Assembly: GCF_000968685.2 (NCBI RefSeq)
Contig: NZ_LAKD02000070.1
Span: forward strand, 1-64,000
Length of the DNA: 64,000 bases
Source: Streptomyces antioxidans
GTDB lineage: Bacteria > Actinomycetota > Actinomycetes > Streptomycetales > Streptomycetaceae
Reading direction: 5' to 3'
Positions 37,215-45,406 of this stretch are shown here, in pieces; the stretch's first letter is position 1; each line of letters begins with the position of its first letter. Made by a program: the position numbers and the translations under genes. Under the pieces are notes generated by a model that did not search any database, had not been told where the DNA came from, and saw only the letters and a list, made by a program, of their open reading frames with translations.

Positions 37215-37883
37215 TCACCGGCCTGCCCCCTCGGGACCCTTTTCGAACGCCGCCTCGACCTTCTGGATCGCATCGGTGCGCATCATCACATGCACCAGGT
37301 CGCCCTCCTGCAGCACCGTCCCGGAGGTCGGCAGCATCGCCTCGCCGAGCCGGGTGAGGAACGCGACCCGCACACCGGTCTCCTCCTGGAGGGTGCTGAC
37401 CCTGTGGCCCACCCACGAGGGGGAGATGTGCACCTCGGCCAGCTGGACCCCGCCGCTGGGGTCCCGCCACAGCGGCTCCGCGCCGGACGGCAGCAGCCGC
37501 CGCAGCATCTGGTCGGCGGTCCAGCGCACGGTGGCCACGGTCGGGATGCCGAGGCGCTGATAGACCTCGGCGCGGCGGGGGTCGTAGATCCGGGCCGCCA
37601 CGTTCTCCACGCCGAACATCTCGCGGGCCACCCGGGCCGCGATGATGTTGGAGTTGTCGCCGCTGCTGACCGCGGCGAAGGCCCCGGCCTCCTCGATGCC
37701 CGCCTCGCGCAGGGTGTCCTGGTCGAAGCCGACGCCGGTCACCCGGCGCCCGCCGAAGCCCGCGCCGAGGCGGCGGAAGGCGGTGGGGTCCTGGTCGACG
37801 ACCGCGACCGTGTGCCCCTGCTGCTCCAGGGTCTGGGCGAGGGCCGCGCCCACCCGGCCACAGCCCATGATCACGATATGCAT
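37215..37883 (-). CDS. TrkA/RCK potassium-transport regulatory protein (first copy)
   Basis: Protein of 222 aa. RCK_N begins MHIVIMGCGRVGAALAQTLEQQGHTVAVVDQD; RCK_C is LAEVHISPSWVGHRVSTLQEETGVRVAFLTRLG... EGDLVHVMMRTD. It is the first gene of a two-gene operon with the other RCK protein (88-bp gap). No TrkH or KtrB channel subunit is adjacent; the nearby KimA-like permease is the obvious candidate partner. Confidence 0.88.
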   Translation of the reverse strand: MHIVIMGCGRVGAALAQTLEQQGHTVAVVDQDPTAFRRLGAGFGGRRVTGVGFDQDTLREAGIEEAGAFAAVSSGDNSNIIAARVAREMFGVENVAARIYDPRRAEVYQRLGIPTVATVRWTADQMLRRLLPSGAEPLWRDPSGGVQLAEVHISPSWVGHRVSTLQEETGVRVAFLTRLGEAMLPTSGTVLQEGDLVHVMMRTDAIQKVEAAFEKGPEGAGR

Positions 37884-38513
37884 GCGTCCTACCCCGCACT
37901 CCTGATGACCGTGCCGACCTGCGCAAACACCCTGCTCACATCTTCCTTCCAGGACTTACGGAGCGACAGCGGGGCGTTACCCCGATGCCGGTGCGCGGGG
38001 ACGACGGGAGTCGGCCGCGGCGGCACCTGTCCCCACCGTATCCGCACCGGCGGCCCGCTCCCCCGTCCCGTCCGCGCGTGACGGTCCGGAAATGAAGGGG
38101 GTGACGTACGACATAGCGCGAAAGTTCCCGCGGTGATCGGGGATCGGTGATCGGGGATGGCAGGAGGGGACGGCAGGCGATCGCGGACACCCTGTGAGGA
38201 AAGAGGTAATGATCATTTCCGGTTGCGGACGCGCAGTGAAAAGGCTGTCGGCGGTCAGCCGTGACCACTACGGTGGGCCCGGGCCGCGGCGCGCCTCGGA
38301 GGCCGCGATCCTTCATCTTCGTCTGAAATTCCGGATCTTCACCGAAACCACATGACAAAAGCCCAGCGGTGTCCACTGGTTCGAACTTTGTCGCGGGTGT
38401 CGGACGCTAGGTCACGACACGGCTAAGATGATCGCCGTATTCCGTTTCCGGACGGGACATCAGGGCTCTGAACGTTCCTTCCGCGCCCGCGTTTCCCCTG
38501 CACGAGGTTCCTG
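37884..38513. other. Divergent intergenic region trkA / conservon
   Basis: About 630 bp without a credible gene. A 14-bp unit ggtgatcggggatc is repeated in tandem at 38132-38158 (second copy 13 of 14). TAAGAT at 38424-38429 could be a -10 element for the conservon. The stretch 38195-38380 is less GC-rich. Confidence 0.4.
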
Positions 38514-40064
38514 ATGACTGATCACATATCGGAGGCGGTGAGCTGGTGTCTGGCCGCCGCGCTTCTCGTCGTCCTGGTGCTTCTGATCCGCCAGCGGCAG
38601 ATCACCGCCGGAGTCCGCAGGCGTAACGCCACCCTCGAGGACAGCCTGCGCGCCCGTGACGAGGAGGTGCGCCACCTCGTCGACGTACGCCTCCCCTCGG
38701 TCGCCGACGCCCTGAGCCAGCCCGGCCCGCTGCCGGGCCTGCGCGACGAGAAGCTGGCCGGTACGGCCTTCGCGCAGAGCCTGCACGCCGTCATGGAGCA
38801 GTTCACCCGGGCGGTGGACAAGGCGCAGACGCGCGCCGACGCCTCCGCCAAGGCGGCGCTCAAGGCGTCGATGCGCGCCGTCCAGGGGCTCGCCAACGAA
38901 CAGCAGCTCTCCATCTCCGAGATGCAGGAGCGGCACGACAACCCCGATGTGCTGCGGGACCTGCTGGAGATCGACCACGCCAACGCCCAGTTCGGGCGGC
39001 GTGCCCAGGCCATCGCCGTGCTCTGCGGCTCCTGGCCCGGACGGCAGCGGCTGGCCTCCTCACTGACCGATGTGGTCCGCGGCGCCAAGTCCCGCATCCG
39101 CGACTACCAGCGGGTTCAGGTGCACACCCTGGTCGATGTCGCCGTGGTGAGCCGGGCCGTGGAGCCCGCCGTGCTGGCCGTCGCCGAGCTGCTGGACAAC
39201 GCCGCCCGCCACTCGCAGCCCAACACCTCGGTGGAGGTCAGCCTCCAGCCGGTGCACAACGGTGCCTGCATCGTGATCGACGACGCCGGGGTGGGCATGG
39301 ACGGCCAGGAGGTCCAGCGCGCCGCCAGTCTGCTCTCCGGCCAGCGCGCCGTGGACGTCGCCCGGCTCGGCGACCCGCCGCAGTTCGGCTTCGCCGTGGT
39401 CGGCCTGCTGGCCGGGCGGTACGGCTTCAGCGTCTCGGTGGACACCCGGTCCCCGTACGGCGGTGTGCGCGCCGTGCTGTTCCTGCCGACCGAGCTGCTC
39501 ACCCACTTCGGCCCCGACGAGGGGCCGGGCACCGCCGGGCAGGACCCCGAGGGCGCCGAACCGCTGCGCACCCTGCCCTCCCGCCGGACCCCTCCCCCCA
39601 GGAGGGCGCCCCAGACGCCGACCGTCCCCGCCCAGGCCCAGGAGGCATCCCCGCTCCCGCGCCGGGCCCCGATCCCGCACCAGGCCCAGGCACCCGACCA
39701 GGCGCCGAACCCGCAGCGGACCCAGCCCACGGCACCGGCCCAGGCGGCGTCCGCCCCGGAACCGGCGTCCGCCCCGGCGCCCCAGCCGTCCCCCGGCGGC
39801 GAGGACACCGGCGTGTACGGCACCACCGCGGGCGGTCTGCCCAAGCGCCGCCGCCGGGAGGCCGCCGCCACCCTGCCGCCCGTCGGCTGGACCACGGGCG
39901 CCGGGCAGACCGGCGCCGCCGACGCCGATACGGGCGCGTTCCGCGCGCGGTCGGCGAAGGAAACCGCCTCGCGGATGGGCGCGTTCGCCCGCGGCACCCG
40001 CTCCGGCCGTTCCGCCGCCCAGGACTCCGCCCCTCACCATGACGAAGGGAATCGCCAGGCATGA
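38514..40064 (+). CDS. Conservon sensor-kinase-like ATP-binding protein (CvnA type)
   Basis: Protein of 516 aa. One N-terminal membrane helix (WCLAAALLVVLVLLI) is followed by a helical region and an HATPase_c domain (VAELLDNAARHSQPNTSVEV, IVIDDAGVGMDG, GFAVVGLLAGRYGFSVSVDTRSPYGGVRAVLFLP). The usual HisKA phospho-His motif is not evident. The last 180 residues are Pro/Ala/Arg-rich and disordered. It is the first gene of a conservon, the Streptomyces four-gene unit resembling eukaryotic G-protein complexes, and overlaps the roadblock gene by 4 bp. Confidence 0.87.
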   Translation: MTDHISEAVSWCLAAALLVVLVLLIRQRQITAGVRRRNATLEDSLRARDEEVRHLVDVRLPSVADALSQPGPLPGLRDEKLAGTAFAQSLHAVMEQFTRAVDKAQTRADASAKAALKASMRAVQGLANEQQLSISEMQERHDNPDVLRDLLEIDHANAQFGRRAQAIAVLCGSWPGRQRLASSLTDVVRGAKSRIRDYQRVQVHTLVDVAVVSRAVEPAVLAVAELLDNAARHSQPNTSVEVSLQPVHNGACIVIDDAGVGMDGQEVQRAASLLSGQRAVDVARLGDPPQFGFAVVGLLAGRYGFSVSVDTRSPYGGVRAVLFLPTELLTHFGPDEGPGTAGQDPEGAEPLRTLPSRRTPPPRRAPQTPTVPAQAQEASPLPRRAPIPHQAQAPDQAPNPQRTQPTAPAQAASAPEPASAPAPQPSPGGEDTGVYGTTAGGLPKRRRREAAATLPPVGWTTGAGQTGAADADTGAFRARSAKETASRMGAFARGTRSGRSAAQDSAPHHDEGNRQA

Positions 40065-40489
40065 ACGACCATCTCAACAACGAGCTCGGCTGGATGCTCG
40101 ACGAGGTCGTCAAGATGCCGGAGGCGCGGCATGCGATCCTGCTCTCCGCGGACGGGATGCTCCGGGCACACTCCCAGGGCATCGCGCGGGACGAGGCCGA
40201 GCGCCAGGCCGCCGCACTCTCCGGGCTGCAGTCGATCAGCCGCTCCACCTCCGAGTTCTGCGATCCGCACGAGACGCCCTGGCAGCAGACGCTGGTCGAG
40301 TTCGTCGGCGGGTACGTCTTCCTGATCGCCGCCGGGCCCGGTGCCTATCTGGCGGTCTCGGCCACCGAGGCCGTGGACATGGAGGCGGTCAGCTACCGGA
40401 TGCAGAAGCTCGTCGACCGGCTCGGCAAGGAGCTCACCAGCCCGCCGAGGCAGGGCCTCCCGCGGCAGGGGATCGGTAGCCACACATGA
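40061..40489 (+). CDS. Roadblock/LC7 domain protein (CvnB type)
   Basis: Protein of 142 aa with the roadblock fold (WMLDEVVKMPEARHAILLSADGMLRAHSQGI... VFLIAAGPGAYLAVSA). Roadblock proteins act as dimeric regulators of small GTPases. It overlaps both neighbours by ATGA, so the three conservon products are translated together. The GTPase it should control is missing downstream. Confidence 0.92.
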   Translation: MNDHLNNELGWMLDEVVKMPEARHAILLSADGMLRAHSQGIARDEAERQAAALSGLQSISRSTSEFCDPHETPWQQTLVEFVGGYVFLIAAGPGAYLAVSATEAVDMEAVSYRMQKLVDRLGKELTSPPRQGLPRQGIGSHT

Positions 40490-40842
40490 GCCCTGGTAGG
40501 CGCGAACGAGGATTGGTACGGCCGTATGTCGTGACCGACGGCCGTGCCTACCCGACTCGTAACACCTTCGACCTGGTGACCCTGGTCATGGCCCACCCCG
40601 ACCGGCCGCTCACCGGGCTCAGCCCGGAGAAGCGGCGGGTCATGGAGCTGTGCCTGGGCGGCGCACTCTCGGTGGCCGAGGTCGCCGGGTATCTGGAGCT
40701 GCCCGTCAGCGTCACCAAGGTCCTGCTCGGCGACCTCGTGGACAGCGGCCACATCAGCGCGCGGGCCCCCATCCCGCCGGCCGAACTGCCCGAGGTCCAG
40801 CTGCTCCAGGAGGTGCTCGACGGACTCCGCGCGTGTCTCTGA
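40486..40842 (+). CDS. DUF742 family protein (CvnC type)
   Basis: Protein of 118 aa. It begins with the conserved RLVRPYVVTDGR-like motif (here RGLVRPYVVTDGRAYPTRNTFDLVTLV), followed by a winged-helix-like part (ALSVAEVAGYLELPVSVTKVLLGDLVDSGHI), as in all CvnC proteins. It is the third conservon gene and the last intact one. Confidence 0.9.
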   Translation: MSPGRRERGLVRPYVVTDGRAYPTRNTFDLVTLVMAHPDRPLTGLSPEKRRVMELCLGGALSVAEVAGYLELPVSVTKVLLGDLVDSGHISARAPIPPAELPEVQLLQEVLDGLRACL

Positions 40843-40867
40843 CCGGACGGCCTGCCTCCCGGCCACG

Positions 40868-40987
40868 GTGCGGGCCGCGGCGAAGATCCTGGTCGTCGGG
40901 CGCTGCGCCGCCGACGTCGTCTCCCGACTGATCGCGCACCCCGCGCAGCCCAACGGCCACCGCACCGTGCCCGCGCGGCTGGCCTGA
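40868..40987 (+). pseudogene. Possible remnant of the conservon GTPase (CvnD type)
   Basis: In the place where cvnD normally follows cvnC, only a short frame of 39 codons remains. It starts AAAKILVVGRCAADVV, which resembles the KILVVGGFGVGKTT P-loop start of CvnD proteins but lacks the GKT residues, and stops soon after. Either the GTPase was lost, or this is chance similarity. The evidence is a single short motif. Confidence 0.3.
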
Positions 40988-41006
40988 CCGCCCGCAGGCC
41001 CACGCT

Positions 41007-41038
41007 CCCGCCCGCCCCCTTTCCCGGGGGCGGGCGGG
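41007..41038 (+). terminator. Terminator of the conservon
   Basis: Perfect 13-bp stem CCCGCCCGCCCCC and complement with a 6-nt loop tttccc. Confidence 0.75.
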
Positions 41039-41075
41039 TGGGCGGGGGCCGGGGCTACCCCTTACGATCCTCTCC

Positions 41076-43151
41076 GTGTCCAAACTGACCGACCTCCCGA
41101 AACGGATTCTGATCGGGCGGGCGCTGCGCAGCGACAAGCTGGGGGAGACCCTTCTCCCGAAGCGCATCGCGCTCCCCGTCTTCGCCTCCGACCCCCTGTC
41201 CTCCGTCGCGTACGCGCCGGGGCAGGTGATGATCGTTCTGTCCGTGGCGGGTGCGTCGGCCTACCACTACAGCCCGTGGATCACGATCGCCATCGTGGTG
41301 CTGATGTTCACGGTGGTCGCCTCGTACCGCCAGAACGTGCACGCGTACCCCAGCGGAGGCGGTGACTACGAGGTCGCCACCACCAACCTCGGCCCCAAGG
41401 CGGGACTGACCGTCGCCAGCGCCCTGCTGGTCGACTACGTCCTCACGGTGGCGGTGTCGATCTCCTCCGGTGTGGAGAACCTCGGCTCGGCCGTCCCCTT
41501 CATCGTCGAGAACAAGACCCTCTGCGCGGTCGGGATCATCCTGTTGCTGACGCTCATGAACCTGCGGGGGGTACGGGAGTCGGGCAAGCTCTTCGCGGTC
41601 CCCACCTACGTCTTCGTCGGCGGCGTCTTCGTGATGATCCTCTGGGGCGCCTACCGCGGGCTGGTCCTGGGCGACGACATGAAGGCCCCCACCGCGGGCT
41701 TCGAGGTGCACGCCGAGCAGACCGGGCTGGCCGGTTTCGCGCTGATCTTCCTGCTGCTGCGCGCGTTCTCCGACGGCTGTGCCGCCCTGACCGGCGTCGA
41801 GGCGATCAGCAACGGCGTGCCCGCCTTCCGCAAGCCCAAGAGCCGTAACGCGGCCACGACGCTGGCGCTGATGGGCGGCCTCGCCGTGACCATGTTCATC
41901 GGCATCATCACCCTCGCCCTGGCCACCGACGTCAAGATGGCCGAGCACCCCGCGCACGACCTGCTGAGGAACGGCACCCCGGTGGGCGCCGACTACACCC
42001 AGAACCCCGTGATCTCGCAGGTCGCGGCCGCGGTCTTCGGCGACGGCTCGTTCTTCTTCGTGGTGCTGGCCGGGGCCACCGCGCTGGTGCTGTTCCTGGC
42101 CGCCAACACCGCGTACAACGGCTTCCCGCTGCTCGGCTCGATCCTGGCCCAGGACCGCTATCTGCCCCGCCAGCTGCACACCCGCGGCGACCGGCTCGCC
42201 TTCTCCAACGGCATCGTGCTGCTGGCCTCCGCGGCCGCGGTCCTGGTCTACCTCTACGGGGCCGACTCCACCCGGCTGATCCAGCTCTACATCGTCGGCG
42301 TCTTCGTCTCGTTCACCCTCAGCCAGACCGGCATGGTGCGGCACTGGAACCGCCATCTGGCCACCGAGCGGAACCCGGCCACCCGCCGCCGTATGGTCCG
42401 CGCCCGCGCGATCAACACCTTCGGGGCCTTCTTCACCGGCCTGGTGCTGGTCGTGGTGTTGCTGACGAAGTTCACCCACGGCGCCTGGGTCGCCCTGCTC
42501 GGCATGGTCATCTTCTACGTCACCATGACGGCCATCAGGCGCCACTACGACGGCGTCTCCGAGGAGCTGGCGGCGGCCACCGAACAGCTCGACGAGGAGG
42601 AGGTGCGCCCCTCCCGGGTGCACTCCCTGGTCCTGGTCTCCAAGGTCCACAAGCCGACGCTGCGCGCCCTGGCCTACGCCAAGCTGATGCGCTCCCACCG
42701 GCTGGAGGCGCTGAGCATCAATGTGGACCCCGCCGAGACCAAGGCGCTGCAGGAGGTGTGGCACGAGCGCGGCATAGACGTGCCGCTCAAGATCCTCGAC
42801 TCGCCCTACCGCGAGATCACCAGGCCGGTCATCGACTACGTCAAGAGCTTGCGCCGGGAGAGCCCGCGCGATGTGGTCTCCGTCTTCATCCCGGAGTACG
42901 TGGTCGGCCACTGGTACGAGCATCTGCTGCACAACCAGAGCGCGCTGCGGCTCAAGGGGCGGCTGCTGTTCACCCCGGGCGTCATGGTGACCTCCGTACC
43001 GTGGCAGCTGGACTCCTCCGAGCTGGCCCGGAAGCGGGCCCGGAAGCGGGCCGAGTGGAACGCGCCGGGTGCGGTGCGGCGCGGCCCGGTGATCCCGCCC
43101 AAGCCGGAGAAGGGCGAGAAGCCCGGCGTCACCTCGCAGGCGGGCCGCTAA
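41076..43151 (+). CDS. kimA: APC-superfamily permease, KimA-like potassium importer
   Basis: Protein of 691 aa with about 12 membrane helices and a C-terminal cytoplasmic USP-like domain (from about residue 500: VHSLVLVSKVHKPTLRALAYAKLMR). It matches Bacillus KimA closely along its length as I recall that sequence: SDPLSSVAYAPGQ, SYRQNVHAYPSGGGDYEV, LLVDYVLTVAVSISSG, LTGVEAISNGVPAF, RGDRLAFSNGI and FTLSQTGM. KimA is a high-affinity K+/H+ symporter inhibited by c-di-AMP. The GTG start has TACGAT 8 nt upstream (leaderless). Nearby trkA and kdpDE genes support a potassium role. It is usually annotated only as an amino-acid permease. Confidence 0.82.
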   Translation: MSKLTDLPKRILIGRALRSDKLGETLLPKRIALPVFASDPLSSVAYAPGQVMIVLSVAGASAYHYSPWITIAIVVLMFTVVASYRQNVHAYPSGGGDYEVATTNLGPKAGLTVASALLVDYVLTVAVSISSGVENLGSAVPFIVENKTLCAVGIILLLTLMNLRGVRESGKLFAVPTYVFVGGVFVMILWGAYRGLVLGDDMKAPTAGFEVHAEQTGLAGFALIFLLLRAFSDGCAALTGVEAISNGVPAFRKPKSRNAATTLALMGGLAVTMFIGIITLALATDVKMAEHPAHDLLRNGTPVGADYTQNPVISQVAAAVFGDGSFFFVVLAGATALVLFLAANTAYNGFPLLGSILAQDRYLPRQLHTRGDRLAFSNGIVLLASAAAVLVYLYGADSTRLIQLYIVGVFVSFTLSQTGMVRHWNRHLATERNPATRRRMVRARAINTFGAFFTGLVLVVVLLTKFTHGAWVALLGMVIFYVTMTAIRRHYDGVSEELAAATEQLDEEEVRPSRVHSLVLVSKVHKPTLRALAYAKLMRSHRLEALSINVDPAETKALQEVWHERGIDVPLKILDSPYREITRPVIDYVKSLRRESPRDVVSVFIPEYVVGHWYEHLLHNQSALRLKGRLLFTPGVMVTSVPWQLDSSELARKRARKRAEWNAPGAVRRGPVIPPKPEKGEKPGVTSQAGR

Positions 43152-43206
43152 GGCGGTGTCCGGGCGTTGACGGGGTGAGGTCCGGCGGGACGTAGACTGG
43201 TGGGCT

Positions 43207-43257
43207 GTTGTCCCGCCCCGCGGGTTGTTGTCCCACCTGCTGGGCGGTTGTCCCACC
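43207..43257. repeat. Three spaced repeats GTTGTCCC(G/A)CC upstream of the RNA methyltransferase gene
   Basis: Copies at 43207-43217 (GTTGTCCCGCC), 43226-43236 and 43247-43257 (both GTTGTCCCACC), starts 19 and 21 bp apart, i.e. about two helix turns. They lie between a TAGACT -10-like box (43193-43198; TTGACG 20 bp upstream) and the ATG at 43293, so they would be in the leader or just after the promoter. Confidence 0.55.
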
Positions 43258-43292
43258 GCGCCCCCTCACCCCCTCTGGAGCCTGAGCCCGCC

Positions 43293-44636
43293 ATGCACAG
43301 TGAACCCAAGGCATCGCTCGTCGGTGAGGAGTACGAGGTCGAGGTCGGCCCGGTGGCGCACGGCGGCCACTGCATCGCCCGGACCGCCGAGGGCCAGGTG
43401 CTGTTCGTCCGGCACGCCCTGCCCGGCGAGCGGGTCGTCGCCCGGGTGACCGGGGGCGAGGAGGGCGCGCGCTTCCTGCGCGCCGACGCGGTGCGGGTGC
43501 TGGACCCCTCCAAGGACCGGGTCGAGGCGCCGTGCCCGTTCGCCGGGCCCGGCAAGTGCGGCGGCTGCGACTGGCAGCACGTCGCCCCCGGCGCCCAGCG
43601 CAGGCTCAAGGCCGACGTGATCACCGAGCAGCTGGCCCGGCTGGCCGGGCTCACCCCCGAAGAGGCGGGCTGGGACGGCACGGTCGAGCCCGCGCCCGGC
43701 GACAAGGTGGCCCGCGGCGAGGTCCCGGCCTGGCGCACCCGGGTGCAGTACGCGGTGGACGAGCAGGGCCGCCCCGGGCTGCGCCGCCACCGCTCGCACG
43801 AGGTCGAGCCGGTCGACCACTGTCTGATCGCCGCCCCCGGCGTCACCGAACTCGGCGTCGAGAAGCGTGAATGGCCCCAGATCGCGACCGTGGAGGCCAT
43901 CGCCGCCACCGGCTCCTCCGACCGGCAGGTGGTCCTCACCCCGCGCCCCGGCGGGCGGCTGCCGATCGTGGAGCTCGACCAGCCGGTCTCCGTGCTCCGG
44001 GTCAGCGAGCCCCGCGGCCGGGAGCGGACCCGTCTGGTGCACCGCGTCCACGGCCGTCCCTTCGTCCGCGAGCGCGCGGCGGGCCGCACCTGGCGGGTCG
44101 GCGAGGGCGGCTTCTGGCAGGTCCACTCCAAGGCGGCGGACATCCTCGTCGAGGCCGTGATGCAGGGGCTGATGCCCCGTAAGGGCGAGATGGCCCTCGA
44201 TCTGTACTGCGGCGTCGGCCTCTTCGCTGGCGCGATCGCCGAGCGGGTGGGGGAGCGCGGCGCGGTGCTGGGCATCGAGTCGAGCAAGCGCGCGGTCGAG
44301 GACGCCCGGCACAACCTCCAGGACCTGGAGCGCGTCCGCGTCGAGCACGGCAAGGTCGAGCAGGTGCTGCCCCGCACCGGGATCACCGAGGCCGATCTGA
44401 TCGTCCTGGACCCGCCCCGCGCGGGCGCGGGCAAGGAGACGGTCACCGGCCTCGCGGCCCTGGGCCCCCGCCGCATCGCCTACGTCGCCTGCGACCCGGC
44501 GGCCCTCGCCCGTGACCTCGCGTACTTCCGCGAGGCGGGCTACACCCCACGCCGCACCCGCGCCTTCGACCTCTTCCCGGTGACCCACCACGTGGAGTGC
44601 GTGGCGATCCTCGAACCAGTCGCGAAGCGCTCCTGA
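43293..44636 (+). CDS. TrmA/RlmD-family class I SAM-dependent RNA methyltransferase
   Basis: Protein of 447 aa. An N-terminal TRAM domain (EEYEVEVGPVAHGGHCIAR... VRHALPGERVVARV) is followed by the Fe-S cysteine cluster (CPFAGPGKCGGC plus DHC) and a C-terminal m5U methyltransferase domain with LDLYCGVGLFA, the DPPRAGAGKE motif and the catalytic Cys in YVACDP. It methylates C5 of a uridine in rRNA or tRNA; the exact position is not predictable. ATG 43293 is chosen because the TRAM homology starts right after it. Confidence 0.88.
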   Translation: MHSEPKASLVGEEYEVEVGPVAHGGHCIARTAEGQVLFVRHALPGERVVARVTGGEEGARFLRADAVRVLDPSKDRVEAPCPFAGPGKCGGCDWQHVAPGAQRRLKADVITEQLARLAGLTPEEAGWDGTVEPAPGDKVARGEVPAWRTRVQYAVDEQGRPGLRRHRSHEVEPVDHCLIAAPGVTELGVEKREWPQIATVEAIAATGSSDRQVVLTPRPGGRLPIVELDQPVSVLRVSEPRGRERTRLVHRVHGRPFVRERAAGRTWRVGEGGFWQVHSKAADILVEAVMQGLMPRKGEMALDLYCGVGLFAGAIAERVGERGAVLGIESSKRAVEDARHNLQDLERVRVEHGKVEQVLPRTGITEADLIVLDPPRAGAGKETVTGLAALGPRRIAYVACDPAALARDLAYFREAGYTPRRTRAFDLFPVTHHVECVAILEPVAKRS

Positions 44637-45006
44637 TCGCCGTGGCGGTCCGCGATGGGAATATGCCTGACGAACTTCACGGGGTATAGAAATCCCCCAG
44701 AAAAAGTCACACGGTGAATGGCTTTGGCCCGCCCCCGCGGTCTCGGATAGATTTGCCTTTCCTGGCCGGGAGCGCGGCTGATACGGCATCTACGGAAAGC
44801 GCCAGATGTGGGCTTATGGGGCAACCGCACCATTCAGGAAGATGCGGTGAGAAATAACCGAAATTGCGGGCCGCTGGGCAGGAGTGGACCGGTAACGAGA
44901 CCGGACGGGCTGGTTGGTCTGCTGAAAACAAGGCCGGAATTCTGCAAAATTTAGGGGTTCACCTAGGATCTTATTCCAGTGCTTCTCGCTTTGCATTTCT
45001 CCGTTT
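44637..45006. other. Low-GC gap separating housekeeping genes from the biosynthetic cluster
   Basis: About 370 bp, visibly richer in A and T than the genes on its left (runs such as gaaatcccccagaaaaagtc and ttgcatttctccgttt). No ORF or repeat was found. It forms the left boundary of the gene cluster and the promoter region of the LuxR-type gene. Confidence 0.5.
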
Positions 45007-45312
45007 ATGGTGGAATGGATGCGTGCCATGGATAATGATCAGAGCGGCTGCGAAGTGTCCCAGCCGGTCGGTGACTGGGTTCTCAGCTCGGTCCAGGCCA
45101 GGATCCTGGAGGGTGTTGCGGCTGGCTTTTCCAGCGGGCGGCTTTCGAGAGAGTTGTACCTCAGCTCGAAAACCATCGACTATCACGTCCGCGTCATGTC
45201 CGACAAACTGCAGGCGCCGAATCGTGTCGCGTTGGTTTCGAGGGCGTTCGTCCTCCAGATTCTGCGAGCAGATTCGTGGCCTCCGCGCATTTCGCGGGAA
45301 ACTGTGGATTAA
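45007..45312 (+). CDS. Small LuxR-type (GerE) helix-turn-helix regulator
   Basis: Protein of 101 aa, or 94 aa if ATG 45028 is used. It consists almost only of a LuxR C-terminal DNA-binding domain (SVQARILEGVAAGFSSGRLSRELYLSSKTIDYHVRVMSDKLQAPNRVALVSRAFVLQIL, residues about 28-85). There is no receiver or ligand domain, so it may respond by amount alone or need a partner. Three in-frame ATGs (45007, 45019, 45028) lack a strong ribosome site. It is the only DNA-binding regulator on the left side of the cluster and a candidate pathway-specific activator. The GC content is lower than in the flanking genes. Confidence 0.75.
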   Translation: MVEWMRAMDNDQSGCEVSQPVGDWVLSSVQARILEGVAAGFSSGRLSRELYLSSKTIDYHVRVMSDKLQAPNRVALVSRAFVLQILRADSWPPRISRETVD

Positions 45313-45406
45313 TGCCCGATGGTTCGTGAGAGCGTAATCCGTGCATTCATGCATGAACCGCATGGTCCGGCGCCGTCAGTGGCAGGGGTCGCCCGGTATC
45401 GCCCGG

